A DNA stretch of 64,000 nucleotides from Hamadaea sp013361475. GTDB lineage: Bacteria; Actinomycetota; Actinomycetes; Mycobacteriales; Micromonosporaceae. The position numbers were made by a program, and so were the translations under genes. The notes under the pieces were generated by a model. That model was not told the DNA's origin. It did no database searches and saw only the letters and a program-made list of their open reading frames with translations. Positions 16,646 to 24,091 of the stretch are shown one piece after another. The stretch covers positions 310,001-374,000 of the forward strand of contig NZ_JBFAHM010000010.1 of the NCBI RefSeq assembly GCF_040654195.1, written 5' to 3'. The first letter of the stretch is position 1, and each line of letters starts with the position of its first letter.

Positions 16646-16700
16646 GCGCATTCTTACGGCAATCGTACTCCTCAAAGGTACGTTACCCGTAAGAATGCGC
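16646..16700. repeat. 55-bp hairpin element at the oxidoreductase break
   Basis: GCGCATTCTTACGG (16646-16659) and its exact complement CCGTAAGAATGCGC (16687-16700) flank a 27-base centre that can add a further 5-bp CGTAC/GTACG stem. It lies exactly where the oxidoreductase remnant loses similarity. Confidence 0.65.
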
Positions 16701-16830
16701 CTCCCGAGGCTCAGTGACCGCGCCACAGCAAGCGGCGCCCATACAACATGACGCGCGCCGCCGCCGATCGCGTCGAGCGTGCCCCTGCCTGAGCGGACAG
16801 CGGAGTTTCGCACTCTGACACGAGTGGAAG

Positions 16831-16904
16831 TGGGGCCGGCGGGGCTCGAACCCGCGACCGAGGGATTATGAGTCCCCTGCTCTGACCGGCTGAGCTACGG
16901 CCCC
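16831..16904 (-). tRNA. tRNA with CAT anticodon (Met, or Ile after modification)
   Basis: A complete cloverleaf is read on the minus strand: acceptor GGGGCCG paired with CGGCCCC, D arm AGCTCAGCCGGTCAGAGC, anticodon stem GGGGA/TCCCT with loop CTCATAA (anticodon CAT), and T arm GCGGGTTCGAGCCCCGC. CCA is not encoded. It lacks an initiator-type mismatched 1-72 pair (G1-C72), so it is elongator tRNA-Met or the tRNA-Ile whose CAT is converted to lysidine-AU. Confidence 0.92.
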
Positions 16905-17009
16905 AAAGCACGGCGGTCGGCCGGCGGGCCGGTTGACCTTCGCGTGGTCCCTAGAGTAGCCGCCGGGGCCAGCCTATTTCACCCACCGTCCCGCGCTTTT
17001 CGGCGGATC

Positions 17010-17063
17010 GGGGTTATCCATGCGATCCAGACCCAAGATCACATGGATAACCCCGGTCTTGGG
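17010..17063. terminator. Two overlapping alternative hairpins
   Basis: GGGGTTATCCATG (17010-17022) pairs perfectly with CATGGATAACCCC (17042-17054). A second pair, CCCAAGA (17032-17038) with TCTTGGG (17057-17063), overlaps it and cannot form at the same time. It stands downstream of the GH3 gene; the other side is the upstream flank of the tRNA. The likely role is termination of the GH3 transcript. Confidence 0.65.
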
Positions 17064-17069
17064 AAGGGG

Positions 17070-19325
17070 TCAGTGCACCCCCAGGGTCACGTCGGCGACC
17101 ATGACCCGATCGTGGCCGACCACTCGTTCGGGGCCGGTGAGGTGGAGGGGGATCGTCGCCCGGATGTCCGCGCTGGAGGCGGCGAGGCGCAGTTCGAGGT
17201 CTCCGGGTTCGACGACCCGGCGGCCGTCCAGGCCGGTGAACGAGGCCAGGTCGGGGTGGAAGCGGAAACCGACCTGGGCCGACTGGCCCGCCTCGAGGGG
17301 GACGCGGGCGTACCCGACGAGGCGTTGCACCGGCCGGGTCACCTGCGCCACCGGGTCATGGAGGTAGAGCTGCACGATCTCCGCGCCGGGCCGGTCGCCG
17401 TGGTTGGTCACGGTCAGGGTCACCGTGATCGGCTCGTCGGTGGCCAGCTCGGTGGGTTGGGCCGGGGTCACGTCGGTCCAGCCGAAGGAGGTGTACGCCA
17501 AACCGTGGCCGAACGCGTACAGCGGGGTGGGGTCGACGCTGCTGACGCCGGTGCGGTGGGCCAACCGAGGCCCGAGGTACGCGGCCGGCTGTCCACCGGG
17601 ACTGCGGGGGATGCCGATCGGGAGGCGGCCGGAGGGGTTGACCCGTCCGGCGAGCACTCCCGCGACGGCCGGGCCGCCTTCTTCGCCGGGGAGGAAGGCT
17701 TGGACGACGGCGGCGCAGCGGTCGGCGTACACACCCAGCGCGTAAGGGCGTCCGGTCAGGAGGACGAGCACGACCGGGGTTCCGATGTCGAGCACTTCCC
17801 GGAGGAACCGGTCCTGGTCGTCGGGGAAGCTGAGGTCGTCGACGTCGCAGCCTTCGCCGGTGCTGCCCCGGCCGAAGAGCCCGGACGTTTCGCCGACGAC
17901 GGCCACGCAGACGTCGGCCTCGGCCACGTCGTCAGTGAAGGTCGCTGCGGGTAGTTCGGCGAGCAGCGCGGTCCGCAGTGTCGGGACATCCACGCCCGGG
18001 TCGGCCTGATGGCCGTGGTGAGCGGCGAACGAATAGCAGCCGAGCATCGCGGCGGGGTTGTCGGCGTACGGGCCGACGAGGGCGATCTTGGCCGCTCGCA
18101 ATGGGAGGGTGCCGTCGTTGGCGAGCAGGACGACTGACTCCTCGGCGATTCGACGGGCCAGCTCGCGGCTCGCCGGGGGGTCGAAATCGGCTGCGGTGGG
18201 CGGATCGGAGCGGTCGAGCAGGCCCAGTTCGATCTTCTGCCGCAGCACGCGACTCGCGGCCCGGTCGACGAGTGTCTCGGGGATCGTGCCGGAGCGGACG
18301 GCGTCCAGCAGCGGCTCGCCGTAGCAGCGGGTGGCGGGCAGCTCGACGTCGAGGCCGGCGGCCAACGCCAGCGCGGCCGCCTGCGCTGGATCGGCCGCGA
18401 CGCCGTGCAACGTCTGGAGGAACGACACTCCGAAATAGTCGGCGACGACCGTGCCGGTGAACCCCAACTCGTCGCGGAGGACTTCGGTGAGCAGGTGGAC
18501 GTCGGCGGCGGCCGGCACGCCGTCGGTTTCGGCGTACGAGTGCATGACGGATCCGGCGCCCGCACGCAGCGCAAGCTCGAATGGGGGCAGGAACACGTCG
18601 GCGAGTTCGCGGCGGCCGACCCCGACGGGCGCGAAGTTCCGCCCGGCGCGGGAGGCCGAATAGCCCAGGAAGTGCTTGAGGGTGGCGACGATGCCGGCCT
18701 GCTGGAGGCCGCGGACGTAGGCCGAGCCGACCGTGGCGACGAGATGAGGGTCCTCCCCGATGGTCTCCTCTATCCGCCCCCACCGGAGGTCGCGGGCGAC
18801 GTCGAGGACCGGCGCGAGTCCTTGATGGACACCAGCTGACCGCATCGTCGAGCCGATGTGCGAGGCCATCTGCTCGATCAGCGCCGGATCGAAGGTGGCG
18901 CCCCAGGCGAGCGGAGTCGGGAAGACGGTGGCCCGCCAGGTCATGAACCCGACGAGGCATTCCTCGTGGACGAGGGCCGGGATGCCGAAGCGGCTCGCTT
19001 CGACGATCTCCGCCTGACGGCGGAGCAGCCAGCGCGCACCGTCGACGGGCTCGACCGGCGCCGTGCCGTAGGGCCGGGTGAGCTGGCCGAGGCCGTGCTG
19101 GACCAGCTTGGCCCAGTCGAGGTCGGGCTCGGCGAACTCGTACTGGTGCGGCGCGACCTCGGCGCCCGGGTCCGGCGACGAGGCCACCCAGGCCGAGCCC
19201 AGTTGGGCGACCTTCTCCTCGAGGGTCATCCGGGCGAGCAGATCGGCGACCCGGTCGGCGGCCGGTCGGGCGACGTCCCGCCAGATTTCCTCAGCGGCGT
19301 CGCCGGTGGCCTTCTCGGTGAGCAT
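17070..19325 (-). CDS. glycoside hydrolase family 3 (beta-glucosidase/beta-xylosidase)
   Basis: A 751-residue enzyme without signal peptide, so probably intracellular. The (beta/alpha)8 domain spans about 25-350; the nucleophile is D296 in GTVVADYFGV, and the KHFLGYSASRAGRN segment lines the active site. A second alpha/beta sandwich domain (about 400-600) and a C-terminal fibronectin-III-like domain follow. The ATG at 19323-19325 has AGGAG five bases upstream. The xylanase, esterase and LacI neighbours point to hydrolysis of imported xylo-oligosaccharides (inferred); beta-glucosidase activity is the alternative. Operator-like dyads lie upstream. Confidence 0.93.
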   Translation of the reverse strand: MLTEKATGDAAEEIWRDVARPAADRVADLLARMTLEEKVAQLGSAWVASSPDPGAEVAPHQYEFAEPDLDWAKLVQHGLGQLTRPYGTAPVEPVDGARWLLRRQAEIVEASRFGIPALVHEECLVGFMTWRATVFPTPLAWGATFDPALIEQMASHIGSTMRSAGVHQGLAPVLDVARDLRWGRIEETIGEDPHLVATVGSAYVRGLQQAGIVATLKHFLGYSASRAGRNFAPVGVGRRELADVFLPPFELALRAGAGSVMHSYAETDGVPAAADVHLLTEVLRDELGFTGTVVADYFGVSFLQTLHGVAADPAQAAALALAAGLDVELPATRCYGEPLLDAVRSGTIPETLVDRAASRVLRQKIELGLLDRSDPPTAADFDPPASRELARRIAEESVVLLANDGTLPLRAAKIALVGPYADNPAAMLGCYSFAAHHGHQADPGVDVPTLRTALLAELPAATFTDDVAEADVCVAVVGETSGLFGRGSTGEGCDVDDLSFPDDQDRFLREVLDIGTPVVLVLLTGRPYALGVYADRCAAVVQAFLPGEEGGPAVAGVLAGRVNPSGRLPIGIPRSPGGQPAAYLGPRLAHRTGVSSVDPTPLYAFGHGLAYTSFGWTDVTPAQPTELATDEPITVTLTVTNHGDRPGAEIVQLYLHDPVAQVTRPVQRLVGYARVPLEAGQSAQVGFRFHPDLASFTGLDGRRVVEPGDLELRLAASSADIRATIPLHLTGPERVVGHDRVMVADVTLGVH

Positions 19326-19343
19326 GCGACTCCTGCCTGTCTT

Positions 19344-19357
19344 CCGGAACATTTCGG
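19344..19357. promoter_or_regulatory. Operator-like dyad near the GH3 start
   Basis: CCGGAACATTTCGG, about 19 bases upstream of the GH3 start, resembles the CGAAA-N-TTTCG operators of LacI-type xylan regulators. It shares the CCGAAAT/ATTTCGG core with three other sites in this locus. Confidence 0.55.
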
Positions 19358-19422
19358 CCCGGGTTTTCGTCGCGACAACGCTTGTGACCGAGCCACGGGC
19401 GGACATAGCGTACGTCATGGCA

Positions 19423-19457
19423 CCGAAAATTTACGATAGTCGTCCGAAACTTTGGCT
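19423..19457. promoter_or_regulatory. Tandem operator-like dyads in the GH3-lacI intergenic region
   Basis: CCGAAAATTTACGA (19423-19436) and CCGAAACTTTGGCT (19444-19457) start 21 bp apart, two helical turns, on the same face of the DNA. They lie between the divergent GH3 and LacI genes and are the best candidates for LacI autoregulation. Confidence 0.6.
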
Positions 19458-19529
19458 CACCGGGGCGGCCGTGGCCTTCCGCAACATTCCGGTCGTACGC
19501 TGAACCGACGAATGATGAGGAGACAGGTA

Positions 19530-20543
19530 GTGGCGGCGGACGAGCAGAGGATCACCATCACCGCGATCGCACGGGAGGCCGGCGTCTCGGTGCCGACGGT
19601 GTCACGGGTGGTGAACGGGCGTGCGGATGTGGCTCCCGAGACGCGCCAGCGCGTCGAAGACCTGCTGCGGCGGCACGGATATCGGCGTCGCACGGGGCGT
19701 ACGCGTGATCGGGCGGACCTGATCGACCTCGTGTTCAACGACTTGGACAGCCCGTGGGCGGTGGAGATCATCCGCGGCGTCGAGGACGTCGCCCACACCA
19801 GTGGGGCGGGCACCGTCGTGTCCGCGATCCACCGGCGTACCTCGTCGACCCGGCAATGGCTGCAGAATCTGCGCGCCCGGGCCAGCGACGGCGTCATCCT
19901 GGTGACCTCCGTCCTCGACCCGCCTGTGCAGGCCGAACTGCGCCGCCTGGACGTGCACCTGGTCGTCATCGACCCGGCCGGGGTGCCGTCGTTCGACGTG
20001 CCCACCATCGGCGCGACGAACTGGGCGGGCGGTCTGGCCGCCACCGAGCACCTGATCTCGTTGGGCCATCGGCGGATCGGCTTCGTCGCCGGACCCCGGC
20101 GTCTGCTGTGCAGCCGCGCCCGGCTGGACGGCTACCGGGCCGGGCTGGAGGCCGCCGGGATCGAGGTCGACGACGCGCTCATCCAGCCGGGCGACTTCTA
20201 CCACGAGTCCGGCTTCACCGGCGGCACAGCGCTGCTGGAGCTGCCGGATCCGCCGACGGCGGTGTTCGCCGCGAGCGACCAGATGGCGTTCGGCGTCTAC
20301 GAAGCCGTACGCCGCAAGGGTTTGCGCGTGCCCGACGACATCAGCGTCGTCGGCTTCGACGATCTGCCCGAGGCTCGGTGGGCGTCACCGCCGCTGACCA
20401 CCGTCCGGCAGCCGCTGGCCGAGATGGGGATGCTGGCCGCCCGGACCGTGCTCCGGCTCGCCCGGGGCGAGGACGTCGAAAGCCCGCGCGTGGAGCTGGC
20501 GACCGAGCTCGTCGTCCGGGACAGCACCACCCAGGCCACATAG
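19530..20543 (+). CDS. LacI family transcriptional regulator
   Basis: A 337-residue repressor. The N-terminal HTH is ITAIAREAGVSVPTVSRVVNGRADVAPETRQRV with the conserved TVSRVVNG recognition region, followed by the hinge and a periplasmic-binding-protein-like sugar domain (IDLVFNDLDSPWAVEIIRGVE, TNWAGGLAATEHLISLGHRRIGFVAG, VVGFDDLPEARWASPPLTTVRQP). The GTG at 19530 follows GAGGAGA. It diverges from the GH3 gene and is convergent with the esterase/xylanase pair. The likely inducer is a xylo-oligosaccharide (inferred), and dyads occur upstream of both target units. Confidence 0.93.
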   Translation: MAADEQRITITAIAREAGVSVPTVSRVVNGRADVAPETRQRVEDLLRRHGYRRRTGRTRDRADLIDLVFNDLDSPWAVEIIRGVEDVAHTSGAGTVVSAIHRRTSSTRQWLQNLRARASDGVILVTSVLDPPVQAELRRLDVHLVVIDPAGVPSFDVPTIGATNWAGGLAATEHLISLGHRRIGFVAGPRRLLCSRARLDGYRAGLEAAGIEVDDALIQPGDFYHESGFTGGTALLELPDPPTAVFAASDQMAFGVYEAVRRKGLRVPDDISVVGFDDLPEARWASPPLTTVRQPLAEMGMLAARTVLRLARGEDVESPRVELATELVVRDSTTQAT

Positions 20544-20570
20544 GCGCCGCTGCCAAAACGACTGCGAGGG

Positions 20571-20605
20571 GCGAGGTCCCGGGTGGACGCTTCCCGGGAC
20601 CTCGC
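20571..20605. terminator. Hairpin between lacI and the esterase gene
   Basis: A 13-bp perfect stem (GCGAGGTCCCGGG with its complement) and a 9-base loop between two convergent genes. It can terminate transcripts from both sides. Confidence 0.75.
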
Positions 20606-20617
20606 TGTCCGCGGCGC

Positions 20618-21958
20618 CTAACCGACCGTGCAGGTCACGCCGTTGAGCGCGAACGACGCCGGTTTGGCGGTGTTTCCGGTGTGGGTGGCCTGGAAGCCGA
20701 TGCTCGTCGAGCCACCGGGTGGGATCGTGCCGTTGTAGCTGACGTTGCGGGCCGTCAGCGCACCACTGGTCGGCGAGTAGGACGCGTTCCAGCCGTTGGT
20801 GACGACCTGCCCGGACGGCAGCGTGAAGGTCAGCGTCCAGCCGCTGATCGTCGAGGTGCTGGTGTTGGTGATGGCGATGTCGGAGGTCAGGCCGGTGTTC
20901 CAGGCGTTGACCGTGTCCACGACCTTGCAGCCGCCCGGAGGCGGCGGCGAGGACGTCGGCGACGTCGAGGGCGATGTCGAGGGTGAGGCCGACGGGGACA
21001 CCGACGGCGACGTCGACGGGCTCGAAGTCGGCTGGACGTTCAGCCCGAAGAAGGCGATCGCCATCGCGGCCTGCCCGCTGAGCGGGAGGCTGTGCCCGAC
21101 GCCCTGAATGCTGATCGCCTCGACCGGGGCGGTCACACCGTTGGCGCCGTAGCGTGTCCGGGTCCAGCCGGACTGCGGGGTATCGGTCAGGACCGGGGTC
21201 TGGCTGACGCCGAGGACGTTGGTCCACTGCTTGATCTGCTCCCCGAAGTTCGGGTAGCGCAGCGTGGTGTCGTCGGTGCCGTGCCAGATCTGCATCCGCG
21301 GGCGCGCTCCCGAATAGCCCGGGTACGCCGCGCGTACGAGGTCGCCCCACTGCTGCGGCGTCTTCGTGATGGTGCCGTTGGCGCAGGCGCTGTTCCAGCT
21401 GGACCCGTCGGTGGTGGCGAAGCACCCGAACGGTACGCCCATGAACGCCGCACCCGCCTTGAAGACGTCCGGATAGTCGCCGAGCATGACGTTGGTCATC
21501 ATGCCGCCGGAGGAGGCGCCGGTGACGTAGACGCGACCGGCGTCGGCGTTGCGGGTCTGCAGCACGTAGTTGACCATCGACATCAGCCCGACCGGGTCGC
21601 TGCCGCCGTTGTGCGACAACGCCTGCGGCGACGAGACGTCCCAGCAGCTGCCGCTGCGGGTCGCCGACGGGTAGATGACGATGAAGCCGTACTGGTCGGC
21701 CAGCGACGCGAACTGCGTACCGGAGTAGAACGCCGGGCCGGAGCCGGTGCAGTAGTGCAGGGCGAGCAGCACGGCGGGCCGCGTACGCACGGTGTCGGGG
21801 ACGTACAGGTACATCCGCAGGTTGGTGGGGTTGGTGCCGAAGCCGGTGACTTCGGTCAGCGTCGCCGCCTGGGCGGGCGGGGCGCTGATCAGTGCCGCCG
21901 TCACCGCGACCAGAGCGGCCGTGACGAGGGCGAGCAGGGCTTTCCCGCGAGTCTGCAT
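20618..21958 (-). CDS. secreted CE1/PHB-depolymerase-type esterase with CBM2
   Basis: A 446-residue exported protein: signal peptide about 1-32 (ending APPAQAA), an alpha/beta-hydrolase domain about 33-318 with the nucleophile S149 in GASSGG, a Ser/Pro/Thr linker, and a C-terminal CBM2 (about 345-446, WNTGLTSDIAITNTS, GWTLTFTLPSGQ). This architecture is typical of acetylxylan or feruloyl esterases that remove side groups from xylan, while the CBM2 binds cellulose or xylan. ATG at 21958 with GAGGTGATC just upstream. It follows the xylanase gene by 108 bases on the same strand and is probably co-transcribed. Confidence 0.92.
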   Translation of the reverse strand: MQTRGKALLALVTAALVAVTAALISAPPAQAATLTEVTGFGTNPTNLRMYLYVPDTVRTRPAVLLALHYCTGSGPAFYSGTQFASLADQYGFIVIYPSATRSGSCWDVSSPQALSHNGGSDPVGLMSMVNYVLQTRNADAGRVYVTGASSGGMMTNVMLGDYPDVFKAGAAFMGVPFGCFATTDGSSWNSACANGTITKTPQQWGDLVRAAYPGYSGARPRMQIWHGTDDTTLRYPNFGEQIKQWTNVLGVSQTPVLTDTPQSGWTRTRYGANGVTAPVEAISIQGVGHSLPLSGQAAMAIAFFGLNVQPTSSPSTSPSVSPSASPSTSPSTSPTSSPPPPGGCKVVDTVNAWNTGLTSDIAITNTSTSTISGWTLTFTLPSGQVVTNGWNASYSPTSGALTARNVSYNGTIPPGGSTSIGFQATHTGNTAKPASFALNGVTCTVG

Positions 21959-22066
21959 GATCACCTCATTCCGTGGAGAGCCGATGTCACGCCGTCGTGA
22001 CGTCGGCGGGACAGCGTTCGGCGGGCGGCCGGCGGCGTCCGGAGACACCGCCGACCGCCTGACCGA

Positions 22067-23752
22067 TCAGGGCGCTGCGCAGGCGTACCCGCTGGGCAAC
22101 GCCGTGTCGCTCGTGGGCCGCGCGACCTGGAAGCCGAACGAGGTGCTCGCACCGGCCCCCAGCGTGCCGTTGTAGTTCGCGTTCTTGGCGGTCACGGTCT
22201 GGCCGCTGACCGTGAGCACCGCGTTCCACGAGCCGGTGATCGTGTGGCCCGCGGGGAGCGTGAAGGTCACGGTCCAGGAGGTGATCTGGGCCGAGCCGGT
22301 GTTGGTCACCGTGACCGGCTGGATGACGTAGCCGCCCTGCCACTGCGTCTGCGTGGTCCCCACGGCCGAGCAGCCGCCGGGGCCACCGCCGCCGGACAAC
22401 GTCGTGACGCTGACCGTGCTGGACACGGCCGAGACGTTGCCGGCCGCGTCCCTCGCCCGGACCTGGTAGCGGTAGGTCGAGGAGGCGGCGAGTCCACTGT
22501 CGGCATAGGACGTCGACGTCGAGGTGCCTACGACGGCGAAGGTGCCGCCGCTGGCGCCCGGAGCCCGGAGGATGTCGTAACCGGTGACGGCGGTGTTGTC
22601 CGTGGAAGCCGTCCACGACAGGGTCGTGCCGCTCGAGGTGGTGCCGGACGCGGTGAGGTTAGTCGGCGCGCTCGGCGCGGTGGTGTCACCCCCGCCGGTC
22701 CCGGCGCCCAACGCGGTCGCGATGGCCGTGTAGTCCGCCTTGGCGTTGTAGTTGGCGTCGTAGATGAGCGCCTGGCCCTCGCTCGGGAAGGTGTCCGGCA
22801 CCCACGAGTACTTGTCGGTGAAGCCCCAGATCGTCACGCCGGGGCAGGCCGTGGAGGCCAGACAGGCGTTGATGATGTTGGTGTAGTACTGGTTCTGCGT
22901 GTTGATCTCGGTGGTGTCGGCCGGCAGGACGATGCGGACGTCCAGCTCGGTGAAGCGCACCTGTACGCCGAGCGCGGCGAACCGGGCCACGTTCTCGGTC
23001 AGCTGGCCGGGGAAACCGTACTGAGTGGCGAGGTGCGACTGGAACCCCACGCAGTCGATCGGCACGCCCTGCGATTTCAGCGACGACACCAGGTTGTACA
23101 TCGCGGTCGACTTGGCGTTGATCCCCTCGACGTTGTAGTCGTTGATGCACAGCTTGGCGTCGGGATCGGCGGCCCGCGCGGCCCGGAAGGCGTCGGCGAT
23201 GAAGCCCGACCCCAGCGTGTTGTACCAGAAGCTGGTCCGGAAGCCGCCGTTCTCGTCGAACACCTCGTTGACGACGTCCCAGGACTGGACGGCCGGGTTG
23301 TTCGCGTAGTGGCCGACCACGGTCGCGATGTGGTCCAGCATGGCCGCCTTCATCGCGGTGGCGGACAGGCTCTGGACCCAGCCCGGCGTCTGCTGGTGCC
23401 AGACCAGGGTGTGCCCGTGGACGATCTGGTTGTTCGCCTGGGCGAAGGCGACGATCTGATCGGCTCCCGAGAAGGTGTACTGGTTGTCGTTCGGCTCGGT
23501 CGAGTCCCACTTCATCGCGTTCTCCGCGGTGACCTGGTTGAACTCTTGAGCCGCGATCGTCCGGTACGCCGTCTCGTTGGCCAGTGGACTGGTCGCGAGA
23601 GCGGTCCCGATGAACTTGCCCTTGGCCGCCGCGAGGGTACGCAACGGGTCGGCCGCCGCGGCGGGCTGAGCCGACAGCAGGCTCACGGTGAAACCGGCCA
23701 GCGCGGCGAGCGCCAGTGACGCTGCACCGAGCCGGCGGGTACGGAGTGGCAT
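22067..23752 (-). CDS. secreted GH10 endo-1,4-beta-xylanase with Fn3 and CBM2
   Basis: A 561-residue exported enzyme. Signal peptide about 1-34; GH10 barrel about 38-347 with the acid/base E163 (WDVVNEV) and nucleophile E269 (RFTELDVRI); a fibronectin-III module about 355-440 (SAPTNLTASGTTSSGTTLSW); Gly-rich linker; CBM2 about 458-561. It cuts the xylan backbone outside the cell. All catalytic residues are present. The ATG at 23752 lies about 115 bases from an operator-like dyad, suggesting control by the LacI protein. First gene of the xylanase-esterase unit. Confidence 0.95.
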   Translation of the reverse strand: MPLRTRRLGAASLALAALAGFTVSLLSAQPAAAADPLRTLAAAKGKFIGTALATSPLANETAYRTIAAQEFNQVTAENAMKWDSTEPNDNQYTFSGADQIVAFAQANNQIVHGHTLVWHQQTPGWVQSLSATAMKAAMLDHIATVVGHYANNPAVQSWDVVNEVFDENGGFRTSFWYNTLGSGFIADAFRAARAADPDAKLCINDYNVEGINAKSTAMYNLVSSLKSQGVPIDCVGFQSHLATQYGFPGQLTENVARFAALGVQVRFTELDVRIVLPADTTEINTQNQYYTNIINACLASTACPGVTIWGFTDKYSWVPDTFPSEGQALIYDANYNAKADYTAIATALGAGTGGGDTTAPSAPTNLTASGTTSSGTTLSWTASTDNTAVTGYDILRAPGASGGTFAVVGTSTSTSYADSGLAASSTYRYQVRARDAAGNVSAVSSTVSVTTLSGGGGPGGCSAVGTTQTQWQGGYVIQPVTVTNTGSAQITSWTVTFTLPAGHTITGSWNAVLTVSGQTVTAKNANYNGTLGAGASTSFGFQVARPTSDTALPSGYACAAP

Positions 23753-23865
23753 TGTTCCTCCCTGCGTTGATGGGGCGTTCGCGCTGGTCAGCGGGGTGCG
23801 GACAGGCGCGCATCAATGGAAGCGACCCCAGTATTGAGGGTGCCGAGCAGCACGTCAATGACCTT

Positions 23866-23879
23866 CCGGAAATTATCGG
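23866..23879. promoter_or_regulatory. Operator-like dyad upstream of the xylanase gene
   Basis: CCGGAAATTATCGG shares the CCGGAAA/TTTCGG-type core with the three dyads around the GH3-lacI region and lies on the promoter side of the xylanase gene. Confidence 0.5.
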
Positions 23880-23938
23880 AATCGTTATCGCACTCCGACG
23901 GCGTGGCCTCGCCGGCACGGTCACTGCCGCCTGGTGGG

Positions 23939-24001
23939 CGCTGGATCAGGGTTCTTGGTCGAATCTTGGGCGATGATTCGACCGAGAACCCTGATCCAGC
24001 G
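23939..24001. repeat. Family A palindromic repeat, copy 2
   Basis: Two 26-base arms begin and end with CGCTGGATCAGGG / CCCTGATCCAGCG and pair with one mismatch. Unlike the other copies it lies between divergent genes (xylanase and NlpC/P60), so it is not simply a terminator. Confidence 0.85.
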
Positions 24002-24091
24002 GGAGGGCAGGCACCGGCGGGGTTGGTCGGAATTGATTGATCGGCAGGTCAGCGCCTTCCCGAGCAGTGGACGACGGTCTACAAACGAGCC

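Noticed and set aside
16711..16911. Possible small protein on the minus strand covering the tRNA
   Set aside because: Its sequence is the translation of the tRNA gene; no start or family support.
20939..21030. Short tandem DNA repeats inside the esterase gene, as a possible CRISPR-like or VNTR array
   Set aside because: They encode the Ser/Pro/Thr linker between catalytic and CBM2 domains; low complexity is normal there.
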